From Costus lasius (lineage: Eukaryota; Streptophyta; Magnoliopsida; Zingiberales; Costaceae): a DNA stretch of 64,000 bases. Both the position numbers and the translations under genes were made by a program. The stretch covers positions 30,367,439-30,431,438 of the forward strand of contig CM050450.1 in the NCBI GenBank assembly GCA_027563935.2. The letters run 5' to 3'. Shown piece by piece: positions 47,904 through 60,429 of this stretch (its first letter is position 1; each line of letters begins with the position of its first letter). Under the pieces are notes generated by a model, which searched no databases, was not told the origin of the DNA, and was given only the letters and a program-made list of their open reading frames with translations.

Positions 47904-49385
47904 TGATACTATTGTTCTTTGATGACATGCAAATATATGATATATCGTGACTTATTTCTACTATTATGTTGGAGTAAAATGCATTTATCTACTTAAATCC
48001 TTCATATTCTTCAGAGTCTTCACTTTTCCCTTGTTTTATTGAAATGTAGGGATTTCACCCTAAAATCAATGGAATTTAAAAGATCTGAGGATATGGGACG
48101 AATACTCATGATGAGACGAAGCTACACGTTGAATTTCAGCGCAAACGGAGTTATCTGTGCTCTTCACGGGCATGGCCGTGTATCCATGCACAACCGTGTA
48201 TGAACTTGCACTTTCAGATCTTTTGACGAAACGTTCACGGTCACACCCGTGAACCCTTACACGGCCATGAAGAGCAATGTTTCTAGAAAAATGAAGTCGC
48301 CGAGCCATACATGGGCATGGCTGTGCATCCATGCACGGCCGTGCATCGTCCCGCCCAGTTCGACACCCATTCGGTTTTTCGGCCATAACTTACTATTTTG
48401 GAAGCGGATTTCGCTGAAATTTTGTGGAGACCTTCCTAGCTTGGCTATGCACGTTTTGGGACTGGAATCATCAGATTTGATCAAGTGGTTGAGGAGAACG
48501 AGTGAAAGGGGTGACAACCTAGGGTTTGGGGTGATTTTCTGGGCGACAACACTGTTCCGGCTCTATTTCTCTGCCGTTCCGATGAGGATCATCGTGCTGG
48601 ACCTTCTCCCATCAAGGATCTATCTCTCCCTCTGGTTTGATTTAATTTGTATGGGAGATTTCATGTATTTCACGATGTATATAATAGCTTAACTCTCTTT
48701 TCGGGGTTTGGGCGTAGCCCACTGTAAGATGTTGAATATTACTGCTTGATCTAGATATTTCTCTTATTTATCTTTGTTCTTATTCATGTCTAGGAAGTTT
48801 TCATCCATGTTTATGTGCTGGCCATACATGTTCATATTTTAGATGTTGTGGGAAGGACTGAGAGGTGAACTACAATCATCGGATCCCCTTAGACTGGACT
48901 GGTGATTTCGGCAACGAGAGTTGTCAAAATAACCCGAGGAACCTTAATTCTTGACAGAACCCATTGGGTCTGCTTAACCCGGTAAGCCACGAGAGTAGGA
49001 GACTTGGGTTAAGTTAGACACCGGCCCGTGTCCTGAGAGGGAGCGCGTCTGTACCTTAGGAAGGATTACCTTGAGAGCATAGGTGAAACTTAATCAAAAT
49101 ATCAAACTTTAATATTTCTTTCTGCTTCAGTGCGGTGAAACCCTAAGCCTCGAGTTTTCTCTCAAGGTCGTAAAACCCCGATTGCTTGTTTTCTGCTTTG
49201 CTTGTTTTAAATTTGCTATAGTTTAATTTCTTCCACTAGGACATTAGTCATTTCCCAATTAATCGTTAACCTAGCTATTGATTAACTGATCAGTTAGTAC
49301 TTGACCCCTAGTCCTCGTGAGATCGATACTTTTTATTATGCGATAGACCATGCACTTGCTGTAGTAGCCTGTTTAGGCTCTATCA
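47904..49385 (+). repeat. 5' LTR of element F
   Basis: About 1.48 kb, from TGATACT (start placed by alignment with the LTR of E, so approximate) to CTCTATCA directly before the primer site. It holds three hairpin units containing CACGGCCGTG-like palindromes at 48162-48200, 48231-48272 and 48304-48348. Frames across 48066-48692 overlap these repeats and are not genes. Confidence 0.75.
48162..48348. repeat. hairpin array in the F LTR, about 72 bp spacing
   Basis: Three units of about 40 bp starting near 48162, 48234 and 48307. The best contains the perfect 16-base palindrome ATGCACGGCCGTGCAT (48331-48346). Related units recur upstream of the ATHILA-like gene at 60872-61174. Confidence 0.8.
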
Positions 49386-49391
49386 AGTTTT

Positions 49392-49409
49392 TAGCGCCGT
49401 TGCCGGGGA
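49392..49409 (+). promoter_or_regulatory. primer-binding site of element F
   Basis: TAGCGCCGTTGCCGGGGA, one base different from the perfect tRNA-Asp complementary site used by Athila and Tat elements. Confidence 0.85.
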
Positions 49410-49564
49410 CTTGGTTGCCAAAATTAACACGAACAGAAAATTGGTAGACTAGGTTTAGTTAGATTTTATTTACTTTTTATTTTGTTTATTTACTATTTCT
49501 TTGCTTTTTGTTTTTAGTTGTAGTTTTTATTTGGTGCGGTGCTACTAATCTCTTTTGAATAGGG

Positions 49565-50757
49565 GAACTTGTACTTGGAGACCCGGAGATAGAGCGTACT
49601 TTCCGTCTGGTCAGAAGAAATTTAAAAAGATTGAAGCTTGAAGGATAATTTTCTGACAACCAAACAATGGAAGCCAATGCGAATCGCTCTTTGAAAGACT
49701 TTGCAGTACCCACCATCTCTGGTGTGCACTCGAGCATATCGCGGCCGGCCATCAAAGCTAACAACTTTGAAATTAAGCCGTCCCTTGTACAAAAGGTGCA
49801 ACAGAATCAATTTAGTGGAACAGCCATTGATGATCCTAACCTTCACTTGTCAATTTTTTTAGAATGCTGCGACACTCTGAAAATTAATGGTGCTCCCCCT
49901 GATACTATTAAACTAAGGCTTTTCCCTTTCTCTCTCAGGGACTGAGCCAGGGCGTGGTTGCAATCTCTACCGTAGGGATCTATCACGACGTGGGACCAAT
50001 TATCTCAAGCTTTTCTGTCAAAGTATTTCCCACCGAGCAAAGCAACCCAGCTCAGAAATCAAATTACCAACTTTGCCCAACGAGAAGGAGAGTCCCTTTA
50101 TGAAGCATGAGACCGGTTCAAGGAACTATTGAGGATGTGTCCGCACCATGGTCTATAGAAATAGGTAATCATTCATACCTTTTACAGTGGATTGTTATAT
50201 CAGACCAGACTTTATGTAGATGCTGCTGCTGGTGGGGCACTAATGAACAAAACTTATGATGATGCTGTGGAGTTGATTGAGGACATGACCCTCAACCATT
50301 ATTAGTGGTCAGGAGAGAGGAGCCAACCAGTTCGAATTTCAGGGAAGTTTGATATGAGCATAATAAATTCCCTAGTAGCAAAAGTAGATTCAATTTCTTC
50401 TAAGCTTGATTCTATTAATGTTTATACTTCTAACTCTATGACTTGTGATGTTTGTGGTGTGATAGGACATTCCTCTGATGACTGCCATATCTTGAGCGCC
50501 CCTCCAGAGCAAGTCAATGCTATTGGGAACTTCAGGAATCCGAACAACCACTACTCGAACACATATAATCCAGGATGGAGAAATCATCCGAATTTCTCCT
50601 ACAGGTTGAATCAAGGGCAAATCCCTCCTGCAAATTTTTCTAATCTGAATTCTTCTTCTAATTTCAGGCCTCCTCCAGAGATACAACATCGATCTGCTAA
50701 CCAAAGACAACTAGACCATCCACAAAAATCTAGGTTAGAGTCAATGCTGGAGAATTT
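49565..50757 (+). pseudogene. gag of element F, N-terminal part
   Basis: Frame with DPEIERTF near the start, then NNFEIKPSLVQKVQQNQFSG and HLSIFLECCDTLKINGA (49760-49900), the retrotransposon gag core. A CCHC knuckle CDVCGVIGHSSDDC lies near 50444-50485. Several stops but no frameshift: TGA at 49943-49945 (Arg in element E), TGA in the place of Trp in YEA-W-RFKEL near 50109, TAG codons near 49975 and 50157-50166, and TAG in place of Gln in NHYQW near 50302. Cut at 50757 by element E; it continues at 59517. Confidence 0.85.
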
Positions 50758-52521
50758 TGATACCTTAGATTTTAGTAGTGATTTTTACTGATATTCCATG
50801 ATGAATTTGGGCCTATTTGAATATTTTTACACTCTTTTAAGGCTTATTTAGTTAAAAACTTTAGAATCTTCACTTTTCATCTGTCTTATTGAATTTCAGG
50901 TAAAATCACCAAAATTTGAAGACTTTTTTAAAGAATCTAAAAGCATGGGGTGATTCCTTGTGAAAAGATGAAGCTGCCCATAAAATTTAGGCTCAATCGA
51001 AGCCTTTTCTAGACTTCACGGCCAGGTGAACCCCACGGGGTTCATCGGTGATCTTGCCGAAGGACGAAACTCACCGCGCACTTCACTGCCTGGTGAATCC
51101 AGCGGGGTTCACTGATGATGTGAGGGTATCCGAAACTCACCGCACGCTTCACTGGCAAGTGAACCCCACGGGGTTCACCCATGATTCTGGCTGATAAAAC
51201 CTGCGCAAAAATATACCGTGGACTTCACTGGTAGGTGAACTCGGCGGGGTTCACCTATGATTATTTTGCAACAGAACTGCATAGAACACTTCACTCGTAG
51301 GTGAACCCGGCGGGGTTCACCCGTGATACTATCGCAACAGCCCGACCTTCACTCGGTTTTTCCATGATTTTGAGCCCGATTCAAGTCCAAATTTGGCAAG
51401 TGAGGATTCTTTGGAAAGCCGATTTGAAGGAGAGGGCAAGGAACATAAAAGCCCTAATTCTTGTTCCATATTTGGGGAGCAATCGAGGAAAAGGTGAGTT
51501 AGGACGAGTTGACCGACACCCATTGAGTATTTTGGCGATTTTGAACCCGATTGATGTCAAAATTTGGCGAGTAAGGACTTTTTGGAAAGCATACTCGAAG
51601 GCGAACAGAAAGAATATAAAAGCCCCAATTTCTGTGACCTAACTATTGAGCAATCAGGCGATGAAGCAGCTAGGGCGGAAGTCGACGGCGAAAAGGGTGA
51701 CTTTTGGGTGATTTTTGGAGATTCGAGCGTCGGAACTCAGCAATCCTTGGTTATTTCATTCGGTTCATCATCTCCTCCCTCTTAGAAACCTTTTCCTATG
51801 ATTTTCCTATGTTTAAAGAGAGTGTTTTGAACGATTCAATGATGGTTGTAGCGTAAACTTATTTTCAGGGCTAGGTTGAAGCCCTCTGACGATTTTTATT
51901 TGCAACTCATGTATTAACTTTGCTATTTGGATCATATCTTAAGCATATTTCACTTGATGCACTTATTTCTTGATTTGTACTCTGGCCAAGTATTATCATG
52001 TCATAGTTGTTACGGTTCATAACGAGAGTAGGACCGTAACGACCGAACCTCATTGTGAATCTTGCGAAGGCTCGGCGCGAAAGTGCCTGTTCTTTGCTCG
52101 AGGGTTCATAATCTACCACGGAACTCATTGGGTTTGTCTAGAATGATCCACCGCGATAGTAGGAGACGTTCTGGGTAAATATCGGGGTGTACACTCGAAA
52201 GAGGGCACCTTGTGCCATAGGGTAGATTTCTTTTGCATATATGTAAATCCAAGTAACTGATGTTTATTCCTTAGCGCGATTAAAATCATCCGGGAGGTGG
52301 AAACCAAAGCCCTGATATTCTCTCTCATATATTTTCCCTACCATAGTTGTTTGATTTCTTGTTTACTATTTTGCTTAGTTTATAGTTTTTAAGTTCCAAA
52401 AACCACGATTTGATCAGCTTAGATTCCATGAATTAGATTTTCTAGTACTCACCTTGTTCCCTATGGGAGACGATATCTTTTATATTACTTCGACATTTCC
52501 GTGCACTTGCGGAGTGTGTCA
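50758..52521 (+). repeat. 5' LTR of element E
   Basis: 1764 bp. Five hairpin units start near 51014, 51081, 51147, 51223 and 51289. Frames such as 51301-51785 are shared with the 3' LTR but have no protein resemblance and are not called. Confidence 0.88.
51014..51326. repeat. hairpin array in the E 5' LTR, 66-76 bp spacing
   Basis: Five copies of a unit of about 40 bp, CTTCAC followed by an inner inverted repeat GGTGAACCC ... GGGTTCACC and an outer GTGA that pairs with TCAC. Four matching units and one shortened unit (58227) lie in the 3' LTR at 58018-58320. Confidence 0.85.
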
Positions 52522-52546
52522 AATTTCATGGGAAGTTAGATGAAGC
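52522..52546 (+). other. 25 bp copy of right-flank sequence at the primer-site position of E
   Basis: The 25 bases after the 5' LTR are identical to 59512-59536 after the 3' LTR, after which the two diverge. In the 3' flank the stretch fits as F gag sequence (in phase with 50753-50757), so here it is out of place. It stands where a primer site is needed. Confidence 0.75.
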
Positions 52547-52643
52547 TGTAGTTACTTTTCTTTTCTTTCTTTATTTTTGTTTCACACTGCTTTTTGCTTG
52601 TGTCGACTGCTTTGAACTTCATAACTGAATCTGACAAATTTTT

Positions 52644-54053
52644 ATGCAAAGAAGTTCCAGGGCAGGACTACTATTTGAAATCGATCTTGAGATAGAACAG
52701 ACCTTGAGACAAAGAAGGAAGCTTAATCAAATTCAGCAAAAGGAGGGTCAAGAACAGATGGAACACCTTCACATCGACATGGAGAACGAACCAGCACCTC
52801 AACCTGTGAACAACAACAATGCCATAACACTGCGAGAATATGCAGCACCTTTTACACATGGGTTTCAATCAGGAATTGTTAGGCCTAGTGTCGAGGACAA
52901 CAATTTCGAAATTAAACCTGCTCTACTTTCCATGATACAACAAAATCAATTTGGTGGTTCTCATCTTGAGGACCCCAATATGCATTTGTCTATATTTTTG
53001 GAATATTGTGATATGTTAAAGATTAATGGTGCTACTTATGATGCTATCAGGTTACGCTTGTTCCCATTCTCTCTGTGGGACAGAGCAAGGGCATGGCTCC
53101 ATACGATCCCCCCAGCTTCAATACGGACATGGGATGAACTGTCTCAAGCTTTCCTCTCGAAGTATTTCCCTCCTTCGAAGATAATCCAACTCAGAAACTA
53201 GATAACGAGCTTCATGCAAAAGGATGGAGAGTCTTTGTACGAAGCCTGAGAAAGATTTAAAGAGCTTCAAAGATTATGTCTGCACCATAGGATTGAGACT
53301 TGGGTTCTAGTACACACGTTCTACATGGGATTGCAATACAATACAAGACTCACAGTCGATGCAGCTGCTGGAGGATCGGGACTGATGAGCAAAATACTTG
53401 AAGATGCTATAAGCCTCCTAGAGGACATGGCACTGAACTATCATCAATGGAATCCAGAGCGAGGTACACCTTCGAGGAGAGCAGGTAAATTTGATCTTGA
53501 TTAATTAACCGCTCTCACTGCGAAGGTAGACAATCTGACTAACAAAATTGATTCATGGTCTGTTAACTCTCTAGACACTAATTCATTATCTTGTGAGTTG
53601 TGTGGCGTTGCAGGACATGCAGGTGTTGAGTGCCAAGTGGGAGATGGACAAGTGGTCCAAAGTCAGCCTGAACATCTTAATGCAGTTGGAAATACAAACC
53701 CCATGAATAACCCTTATTCCAACTATTACAACCCTGGCTGGCGCAACCACCCGAACTTCTCCTACCGGACCACGCAGCCTATACAACCAGGGCAAGCGCC
53801 ACCACAAGTTCAACCTCAGCAAGGGAACTTCAGGCCGCCACAACAAAAAAATTACAGGCAGCCACCTGAGTTCCAACAGAGAAACTACAATCCTCCACTT
53901 CAACAAGCGAATTACAATCCTCCTCCAAGATCGGTCCAAGACTCTCAATTGAGTAAGCAGATAGAAGGGCTGACTGATATGATGAAATTGATGATGACAA
54001 GGATGGACTCCTTGGAGACGCACAACAAAATGTTGGAGAGCCAGCTTGCATAG
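52644..54053 (+). pseudogene. gag of element E
   Basis: ATG at 52644, then DLEIEQTLRQRRK, NNFEIKPALLSMIQQNQFGG, HLSIFLEYCDMLKINGA and WDRARAWLHTIPPASI (gag core, to about 53200), DAAAGGSGLMSK near 53355, a CCHC knuckle CELCGVAGHAGVEC near 53592-53633, an Asn/Pro/Gln-rich low-complexity stretch (53700-53930) and a helical Met-rich segment. The whole is one frame of about 470 codons, broken only by stops: TAG 53199-53201, TGA near 53247 (Trp expected), TAA near 53502 and TAG 54051-54053. Gag forms the particle and binds RNA. Confidence 0.88.
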
Positions 54054-54985
54054 TAGGCTAGCTCATCCTCTAGAGCGCCAGGGAAGCTTCCATCACAGCC
54101 AGAAGTTAACCTAAGTGAGCAGTGCAATGCAATCTCCACTCGGAGCGACAAGCAACTAGAAGATCCTAAGATGAGGATTGATGATATAAGGGATGAAGTG
54201 ACATTGAACCCTAAGGAGCAACACACAGATACAATACCGGCAGAGCCTGGACGAACAGAGGAAGAGCGACCCTATGTTGGGCCGCCAGCCTACAAGCCGC
54301 TGATACCTTTCTCTCAGAGGCTTGTCAAAGCCAAATTGGACAAGCAATTCAGTAAGTTTTTGGAAATTTTGAAAAAACTATATATTAACATTCCTTTTGT
54401 TGATGCCCTTTCGCAGATGCCGACATACGCAAAGTTCCTGAAGGATATTCTCTCCAACAAAAGGAAGCTAGAAGACCAAGGCACTGTGGCACTTACTGAG
54501 GAGTGCAGTGCGATTTTGTAAAACAAGCTTCCACGAAAACTCAAGGATCCTGGCAACTTTTCCATACTGTGCCAGATAGGAGAGATGACCTTCTAGAGAG
54601 CACTATGCGATTTAAGGGCGAGTGTCAGCATCATGCCGCTATCATGTGTAAAAAGCTGGATTCGGGTGACTTGAAATCAACTAATATTTCTTTGCAGCTT
54701 GCTGATAGATCAGTTAGGAGTCTAGTGGGTATCTTAGAGGATGTACCCATTAAAGTAGGGGATTATTTTATTCCTGCCGACTTTGTTGTGTTAGACATTG
54801 ATGAGGATGACAGACTTCCTATTATCTTAGGAAGACCTTTTCTTGCCATAGCTAGAGTTGTCATCGATGTTAAAAATGAAAAACTGGATTTAAACATCGG
54901 TGGCAATGTTATTCAATTTGACCTGTCTAATTCTCTTAAAAAATCTTCTTTTGCAGGTAGATGTTACAGTGTGTATTTAGTTTAG
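54054..54985 (+). pseudogene. gag-protease linker and aspartic protease of element E
   Basis: Same frame as gag through PYVGPPAYKPLIPFSQRL and YINIPFVDALSQMPTYAKFLKDIL (54270-54460), to a stop at 54519-54521. The protease active site near 54609 reads D-L-R where D-L-G is expected (a GGG-to-AGG change), then SVSIMPLS. A frameshift near 54650 moves the rest to another frame, 54640-54985: KLDSGDLKSTNISLQLADRS, FVVLDIDEDDRLPIILGRPFLAIA and a flap region ending SVYLV. Active-site loss and the shift make it non-functional. Confidence 0.85.
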
Positions 54986-55611
54986 TGCATTGGAAATTCT
55001 ATAGTGAATGGAGATCACCTCGAACACCGTTTTGAAGAGGAATTAGTCAAACAAGGGGAAGTTCCAAACACTTTTGATCCTCCCTGATTTGATAACCTGT
55101 TGATTCTATGGTCGAGCTATTGACCAAAAACTAGCGCTCTTGGGAGGCAACCCAAGTTTTATCATTGTTTTCATTTTCTTTCTGTTACACTAGTTGTCAT
55201 TCAGTTTTTAGTTTTACCATCATTGATGACTCTACTCTCCTGCTTGTCTAGTTTACTGTAGGGAATTTTGATATACACTGATAGAGCTTTATTTTTTGGA
55301 CGCAGATACGCTATGTGAACAGGAGGATTTTGCTAGATTTTTACTAAAGCTCAGTGCACTTCACGGCCAGGTGAACCCAGCGGGGTTCACCCGTGCAATA
55401 CACTTTACATCTTGACGAATAGTTTTTCAAAGGATATTTTTGTCAAATTAGGACGGAATCAGCAATTTTGAGTTGTGCAAATTACTTCCGGATTTTCTGC
55501 AACTTAAAGTGTTCTTCACGGCTTGGTGAACCTGGCGGGGTTCACCCGTGAAGGTAACTGAACCAGAAGGGGCGCATTTCCACTGAGTACTTCATGGTTA
55601 GGTAAACCCGG
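54986..55611 (+). other. spacer of element E: conserved GGGAGGCAACCCA motif and three hairpin units
   Basis: No pol. The motif AGCGCT-CTTGGGAGGCAACCCAA is at 55133-55155, matching 60700-60723 in F. Hairpin units like those of the E LTR lie near 55358, 55513 and 55587, just before the ATHILA-like frame. Confidence 0.75.
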
Positions 55612-56500
55612 TTGGGTTCACCCGTGTTTCTATTGGAGCATTGCCCGTGTTTGCCCCGAACCACGGCTAGGGTTTTGCGATTTCACGCCGCTGCCACTCT
55701 CTCCGCTCCAGATCTCTGCTCACCCGACGATCTCCTGCCTCCGGATCTTCAAAGGACCTTCTTTATTCAAGGTCTGCATCTCTGGGTCGATTCTGGATTC
55801 TATTTAGTGAATCAATTTAGTCGCATCGCGCATTGCCGCAAGGACGCGATAGTCATTGGTGGCCTCATCACCCCACTTGCTGTCTCTCTGGGGATCATCC
55901 CCTACGGTACGCCCGAAGCTTATGGAAACAACCGGCTCGAGATTGAGTCGTGCATTTCCATGAAACTCATCGTCCGCCGGGGTGATTCTTATTGTATGAC
56001 GTTCAAGGATAGCCAGTTCTATTTACCATTGCCTAATCCAGAGAGCACCACTGTGCGCGTTCGAGAGAACTGGCGCATCATGCCAACTGAAGATCCTCCG
56101 CCCGACCCTGTAGACACAGCACCTCCAGCCCCAGGCGCATGCTTCTTTGGCGGCTCTTCTTCTGATTCTATAATGGGTATTCTTCAGGAGATGAGAGAGA
56201 AGCAGCTCCAGCAGCGCGAGCTTATCGATCAGATGGATTCTTCCATCTCTTTTATACGACAGGAGCAAGCTTCCCGATGGGAAGCTAATGAGGCTGGGAT
56301 GCAGTGACAGCACAAGATCCTAGGATCGATTTGAGAGAAACTATGTGTTATGGATGACCGGTTCGCCTTGCTTAATGAAGAAAATATAAGGAATATACCG
56401 GTCTCTTCAGATGAGGAGGAAGCGCCAAGTCACACTTCGCACGGAAAGGGCAAGAGTTCCCGAGCTTCTGGCTCCCATTCACGCAGGAGGCGCTAGTTCC
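55612..56500 (+). pseudogene. ATHILA ORF-1-like gene of element E (shortened)
   Basis: The open stretch 55612-56307 encodes residues shared with the F copy: ALSLG/AVSLGIIPYG, IGGLITPLAVSLG, LEIESCISMKLIVRRGDSY and FYLPLPNPESTT. The N-terminal half of the domain (the FRLNNTEFVLTLTELNQIYGFP region of F) is missing, so an internal deletion is likely. It ends in a coiled-coil-like tail (MREKQLQQRELIDQMDSS) and a degraded Arg/Ser-rich end near 56497. The family is known as the ORF after pol in Athila elements, once proposed as env-like; its function is unproven. Confidence 0.75.
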
Positions 56501-57761
56501 ATCCAGACCCGACACTGCCACCTTCTCCTCTCACGTATACGACATTGCATAGAGGACTATGCAACATTTTAGAGCAGGTGAGTTGTCTTGACTCCAGCTT
56601 CTTTTTGGTTGTTTGGTTATGGTTGCCGTGACTTTCTGCTTCCCGTTATGGATTTGTTATGCTACTCTGTGATGGATGATATTTTGATCTTGGCATTATA
56701 TCATATATGCCACTATTCGTGGGCCTGGTCCACATCTACAGGCCCCACACTCTGCAGTGTATGAGATATATTTTTGAACCACTTGCTTTCCACTTTGACA
56801 TTATGCTTTTCATGTTAAATGATGTGTGAATTTATAAGCTTGCGTGTAGTTGTTTTGAAGAAATATATTGCTAATTTTTGTGATGGAAAATTTTATTGAC
56901 TTGTCATGTTAGTCTTGTCTGATGATAGCCTTGCAAAATTCTTAAAGTTAGGTGCATGATTGGTTGGAATTTATCAAGACATGTTGAATGTAGTACTTGT
57001 TGGAAATTTACTCAATAGTCATGTCCATATGTTCTTAGAATTAGAAATTTTCTAAACGGATTGATTTTATGATGTTCATTTAGCGGGTCAAACATTTTCA
57101 TGATTCTTCAATTGATTTTGGTTTGCAATTTACATTCGATTCATATTAGGATGCATAATCTCTTTTCAAACTTTGAATTTCTTTCTAGTATTGGGGAAAC
57201 ACTGCATTTGTTAAAAGCCAGGATATGTTGATTTATGTTATTTCAAAAAAAAAAAATTACACTTAGATTCCTCTACTTGGCACTGCACAAAATTGGCAGT
57301 GGTACTTAAGGATATGAGTTGAAATCTAAGAAATGTGAATTGAAATAAAAAAAAAAGACTCCTCTACTTGGCATTGCGAAAAATTGGCAATGGTACCTAA
57401 GGATATGAGTTGAAGTCTGATGCAATGATCAATGTTCTGTATCCTGAATTAAACATTTGAGGTCACCCCAACATTATGAATTGGAAGGATAGGAATGAAA
57501 TGAGTGTTGTGTATGCTTGATTGAATCTTATGTTTACTGCTTTCTGAATTGGTTGATATCTAGAAACTGTGGGACCAAACTGATAAATGCTTAAGACATT
57601 CTTTTTAGCTAATTTCTTCTGATTAGATCATGGATTGCTAAAAGAGTATTTTTCTGAACTTGGGTGCGAACTTCAACACAAAAGATTATTCTTATATCAA
57701 GCATGTATTTTAACTTATTTTATTACTTGAGGACAAGCAAAGATTTAAGTCGAGGAGTATT
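56501..57761 (+). other. 3' region of element E with a tandem duplication and purine-rich tract
   Basis: Non-coding. A segment of about 60 bp (CCTCTACTTGGCA ... GATATGAGTTGAA) is present at about 57269-57327 and again at 57360-57415, each next to an A-run. The tract near 57738-57760 (AAAGATTTAAGTCGAGGAG) precedes the 3' LTR. Confidence 0.7.
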
Positions 57762-59511
57762 TGATACCTTATATTTTAGTAGTGATTTTTACTGATATTC
57801 CATGATGAATTTGGGCCAATTTGAATATTTTTACACTCCTTTAAGGCTTATTTAGTTAAAAATTTCAGAATCTTCACTTTTCATTTGTCTTATTCAATTT
57901 CAAGTAAAATCACCCAAATTTGAAGACATTTTTGAAGAATCTAAAAGCATGGGGTGATTCCTTGTGAGAAAAAGAAGCTGGCCATAAAATTTGGGCTCAA
58001 TCGGAGCCTTTTCTAGACTTCACGGCCAGGTGAACCCCACGGGGTTCACCGGTGATCTTGCCGAAGGACGAAACTCACCACGCACTTCACTGCCTGGTGA
58101 ACCCGGCGGGGTTCACTGATGATGTCAAGGTATCCAAAACTCGCCGCACGCTTCACTGGTAGGTGAACCCCATGGGGTTCACCCATGATTCTAGCTGATA
58201 AAACCTACGCAAAAATATACCATGGACTTCACTGGCAGGGTTCACCTGTGATTATTTCGTAACAGAACTGCACAGAACACTTCACTGGTAGGTGAACCCG
58301 ACGGGGTTCACCCGTGATACTATCGCAGTAGCCCGACCTTCACTCGGTTTTCCATGATTTTGAGCCCGATTCAAGTCCAAATTTGGCAAGTGAGGATTCT
58401 TTGGAAAGCCGATTCGAATGAGAGGGCAAGGAACATAAACGCCCTAATTCTTGTGCAATATTTGGGGAGCAATTGAGGAAAAGTAGAGTTTGGACGAGTT
58501 GACCGACACCCATTGAGTATTTTGGCGATTTTGAACCCGATTGATATCAAAATTTAGCAAGTGAGGACTTTTTGGAAAGCTTACTCGAAGGCGAACAGAA
58601 AGAATATAAAATCCCCAATTTCTATGACCTAACGATTGAGCAATCGGGTGACGAAGCGGCTAGGGCGGAAGTCGACGGCGAAAAGGGTGACTTTTGGGTG
58701 ATTTTTGGAGATTCGAGCGTCGGAACTCAGCAATCCTTGGTTATTTCATTTGGTTCATCGTCTCCTCCCTCTTAGAAACCTTTTGCTGTGATTTTCCTAT
58801 GTTTAAAGAGAGTGTTTTGAGCGATTCAATGATGGTTGTTGCGTAAACCTATTTTCAGGGCTAGGTTGAAGCCCTCTTACGATTTTTATTTGCAACTCTT
58901 GTATTAACTTTGCTATTTGGATCATATCTTAAGCATATTTCACTTGATGCACTTATTTCTTGAATTGTACTCTGGCCAAGTATTATCATGTCATAGTTGT
59001 TACGGTTCATAATGAGAGTAGGACTGTAACGACCGAACCTCATTGTGAATCTTGTGATGGCTCGACGCGAAAGTGCTTGTTCTTCGCTCGAGGGTTCATA
59101 ATCTACCATGGAACTCATTGGGTTTGCCTAGAACGATCCACCGCGAAAGTAGGAGACGTTCTGGGTAAATACCGGGGTGTACACTCGAAAGAGGGCACCT
59201 TGTGCCATAGGGTAGATTCCTTATGCATATCTGTAAATCCAAGTAACTGATGTTTATTCCTTAGCACGATTAAAATCATTAGAGAGGTGGAAACCAAAGC
59301 CCTGATATTCTCTCTCATATATTTTCCCTACCGTAGTTGTTTGATTTCTTGTTTACTATTTTGCTTAGTTTTTAGTTTTTAAGTTCCAAAAACCACGATT
59401 TGATCAGCTTAGATTCCATGAATTAGATTTTCTAGTATTCACCTTGTTCCCTGTGGGAGACGATATCTTTTATATTACTTCGACATTTCCGTGCACTTGC
59501 GGAGTGTGTCA
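57762..59511 (+). repeat. 3' LTR of element E
   Basis: 1750 bp, TGATACC to GTGTCA. One hairpin unit (58227) has lost about 17 bases that include most of its inner palindrome. Confidence 0.88.
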
Positions 59512-59516
59512 AATTT

Positions 59517-60429
59517 CATGGGAAGTTAGATGAAGCATAATGACTCTGTGAGTGAGCAGATTCACCAGCTAAACATGAAAGTGGACTCAATATCCACACA
59601 CGCAAAAATGATGGAGAACCGAATCACAGAACTGGACCAATGAACCAATTCATTCTCTAGAACCCCAGGAATGCTTCCAGCTCAACGTGAAGCAAATCCG
59701 AGAGACCAATGCAACTCCATCATAACATGTAGAGATGAGCAATTAAAGGACTTTGAAGTTGAAAATATGGAAGGTGAAAAAGAAGAGTCTGGAAGACAGG
59801 AAGAGGAGCCTCATCATGAGATTCTTGACACACCTAACATTGAAAAGATAATAGTGGTTACTGAAGACTCTATGGATTGCATGAGTGAACAACCGCCTCT
59901 CAAATTTGAAGACCCTGGTAGCTTTGATATACCATGCATGATTGACAACATTTTATTCGATAGAGAGCTCTTGGATTTAGGTTCTGGAGTCAGCATCATG
60001 TCATTCTTCACCTTCAAGAAGCTTGACTTGGGAAATCTCAAATCAACCTCTCAGGTTCTCCAGTTTGCAAACAGCTCTAAACTTCACCCGCTTGGGATCG
60101 CCGAGAATGTGCCGTTTCAGATTAAAGAATTCTTTGTCCCGGTAGACTTCATGATTCTAGATATGGCTGAGAATTCTATTTTTCCTCTTATATTAGGCAG
60201 GCCATTCCTCGTTACGATCAGAGCCATAATCGATGTCCCACACAGGATAATGACTTTTTACATTAATGGGAATAATATGTCATTTAATCCTCCTGCTAAT
60301 AATAAAGAATTATATTTTTCAAGTTCCAGGGAGAGCAAAGCGATGGTGAAGGAGAGTACTGCACAGTCACGGAGCAAGCCGGAACTCCTCCCAGAAACTT
60401 TTCCTGGACACTATGATATTTCAAGTTGA
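59517..60429 (+). pseudogene. element F: end of gag and aspartic protease
   Basis: Resumes the F gag frame in phase with 50757. The reading passes SVSEQIHQLNMKVDSIST (coiled-coil-like), a TGA near 59640 and, from 59671, an acidic linker, then a protease with LLDLGSGVSIMSF near 59971 (D-L-G kept) and FVPVDFMILDMAENSIFPLILGRPFLVTI. It ends with a stop at 60427-60429. The protease part is open over 252 codons with no defect, so it is better preserved than that of E. Confidence 0.85.

Larger units (their letters stand above)
50758..59511 (+). mobile_element. Athila-type Ty3/gypsy element E, lacking pol, nested in F
   Basis: Two LTRs (50758-52521, 57762-59511) begin TGATACC and end GTGTCA; the target duplication AATTT is at 50753-50757 and 59512-59516. 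Inside: gag, protease, a spacer with a conserved motif, an ATHILA-like gene, a 3' region and a purine-rich tract. No RT, RNase H or integrase. By-eye LTR divergence is near 5-6%. The usual tRNA-Asp primer site after the 5' LTR is missing and replaced by 25 bases that equal the right-hand flank of the insertion. Confidence 0.88.

Noticed and set aside
48066..48692. Frames of 86-147 codons with Cys/His-rich text, one resembling a metal-binding protein
   Set aside because: The Cys and His codons come from the CACGGCCGTG-type palindromes of the F LTR read in chance frames on both strands.
50758..50791. Apparent gag frame of F running to 50791
   Set aside because: The last codons are LTR E sequence; the real continuation of the gag frame is at 59517 beyond element E.
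51014..51326. Regularly spaced palindromic repeats looking like a CRISPR array
   Set aside because: Units diverge, the sequences between them are also repeated in both LTRs, and the setting is a plant retrotransposon with no cas genes.
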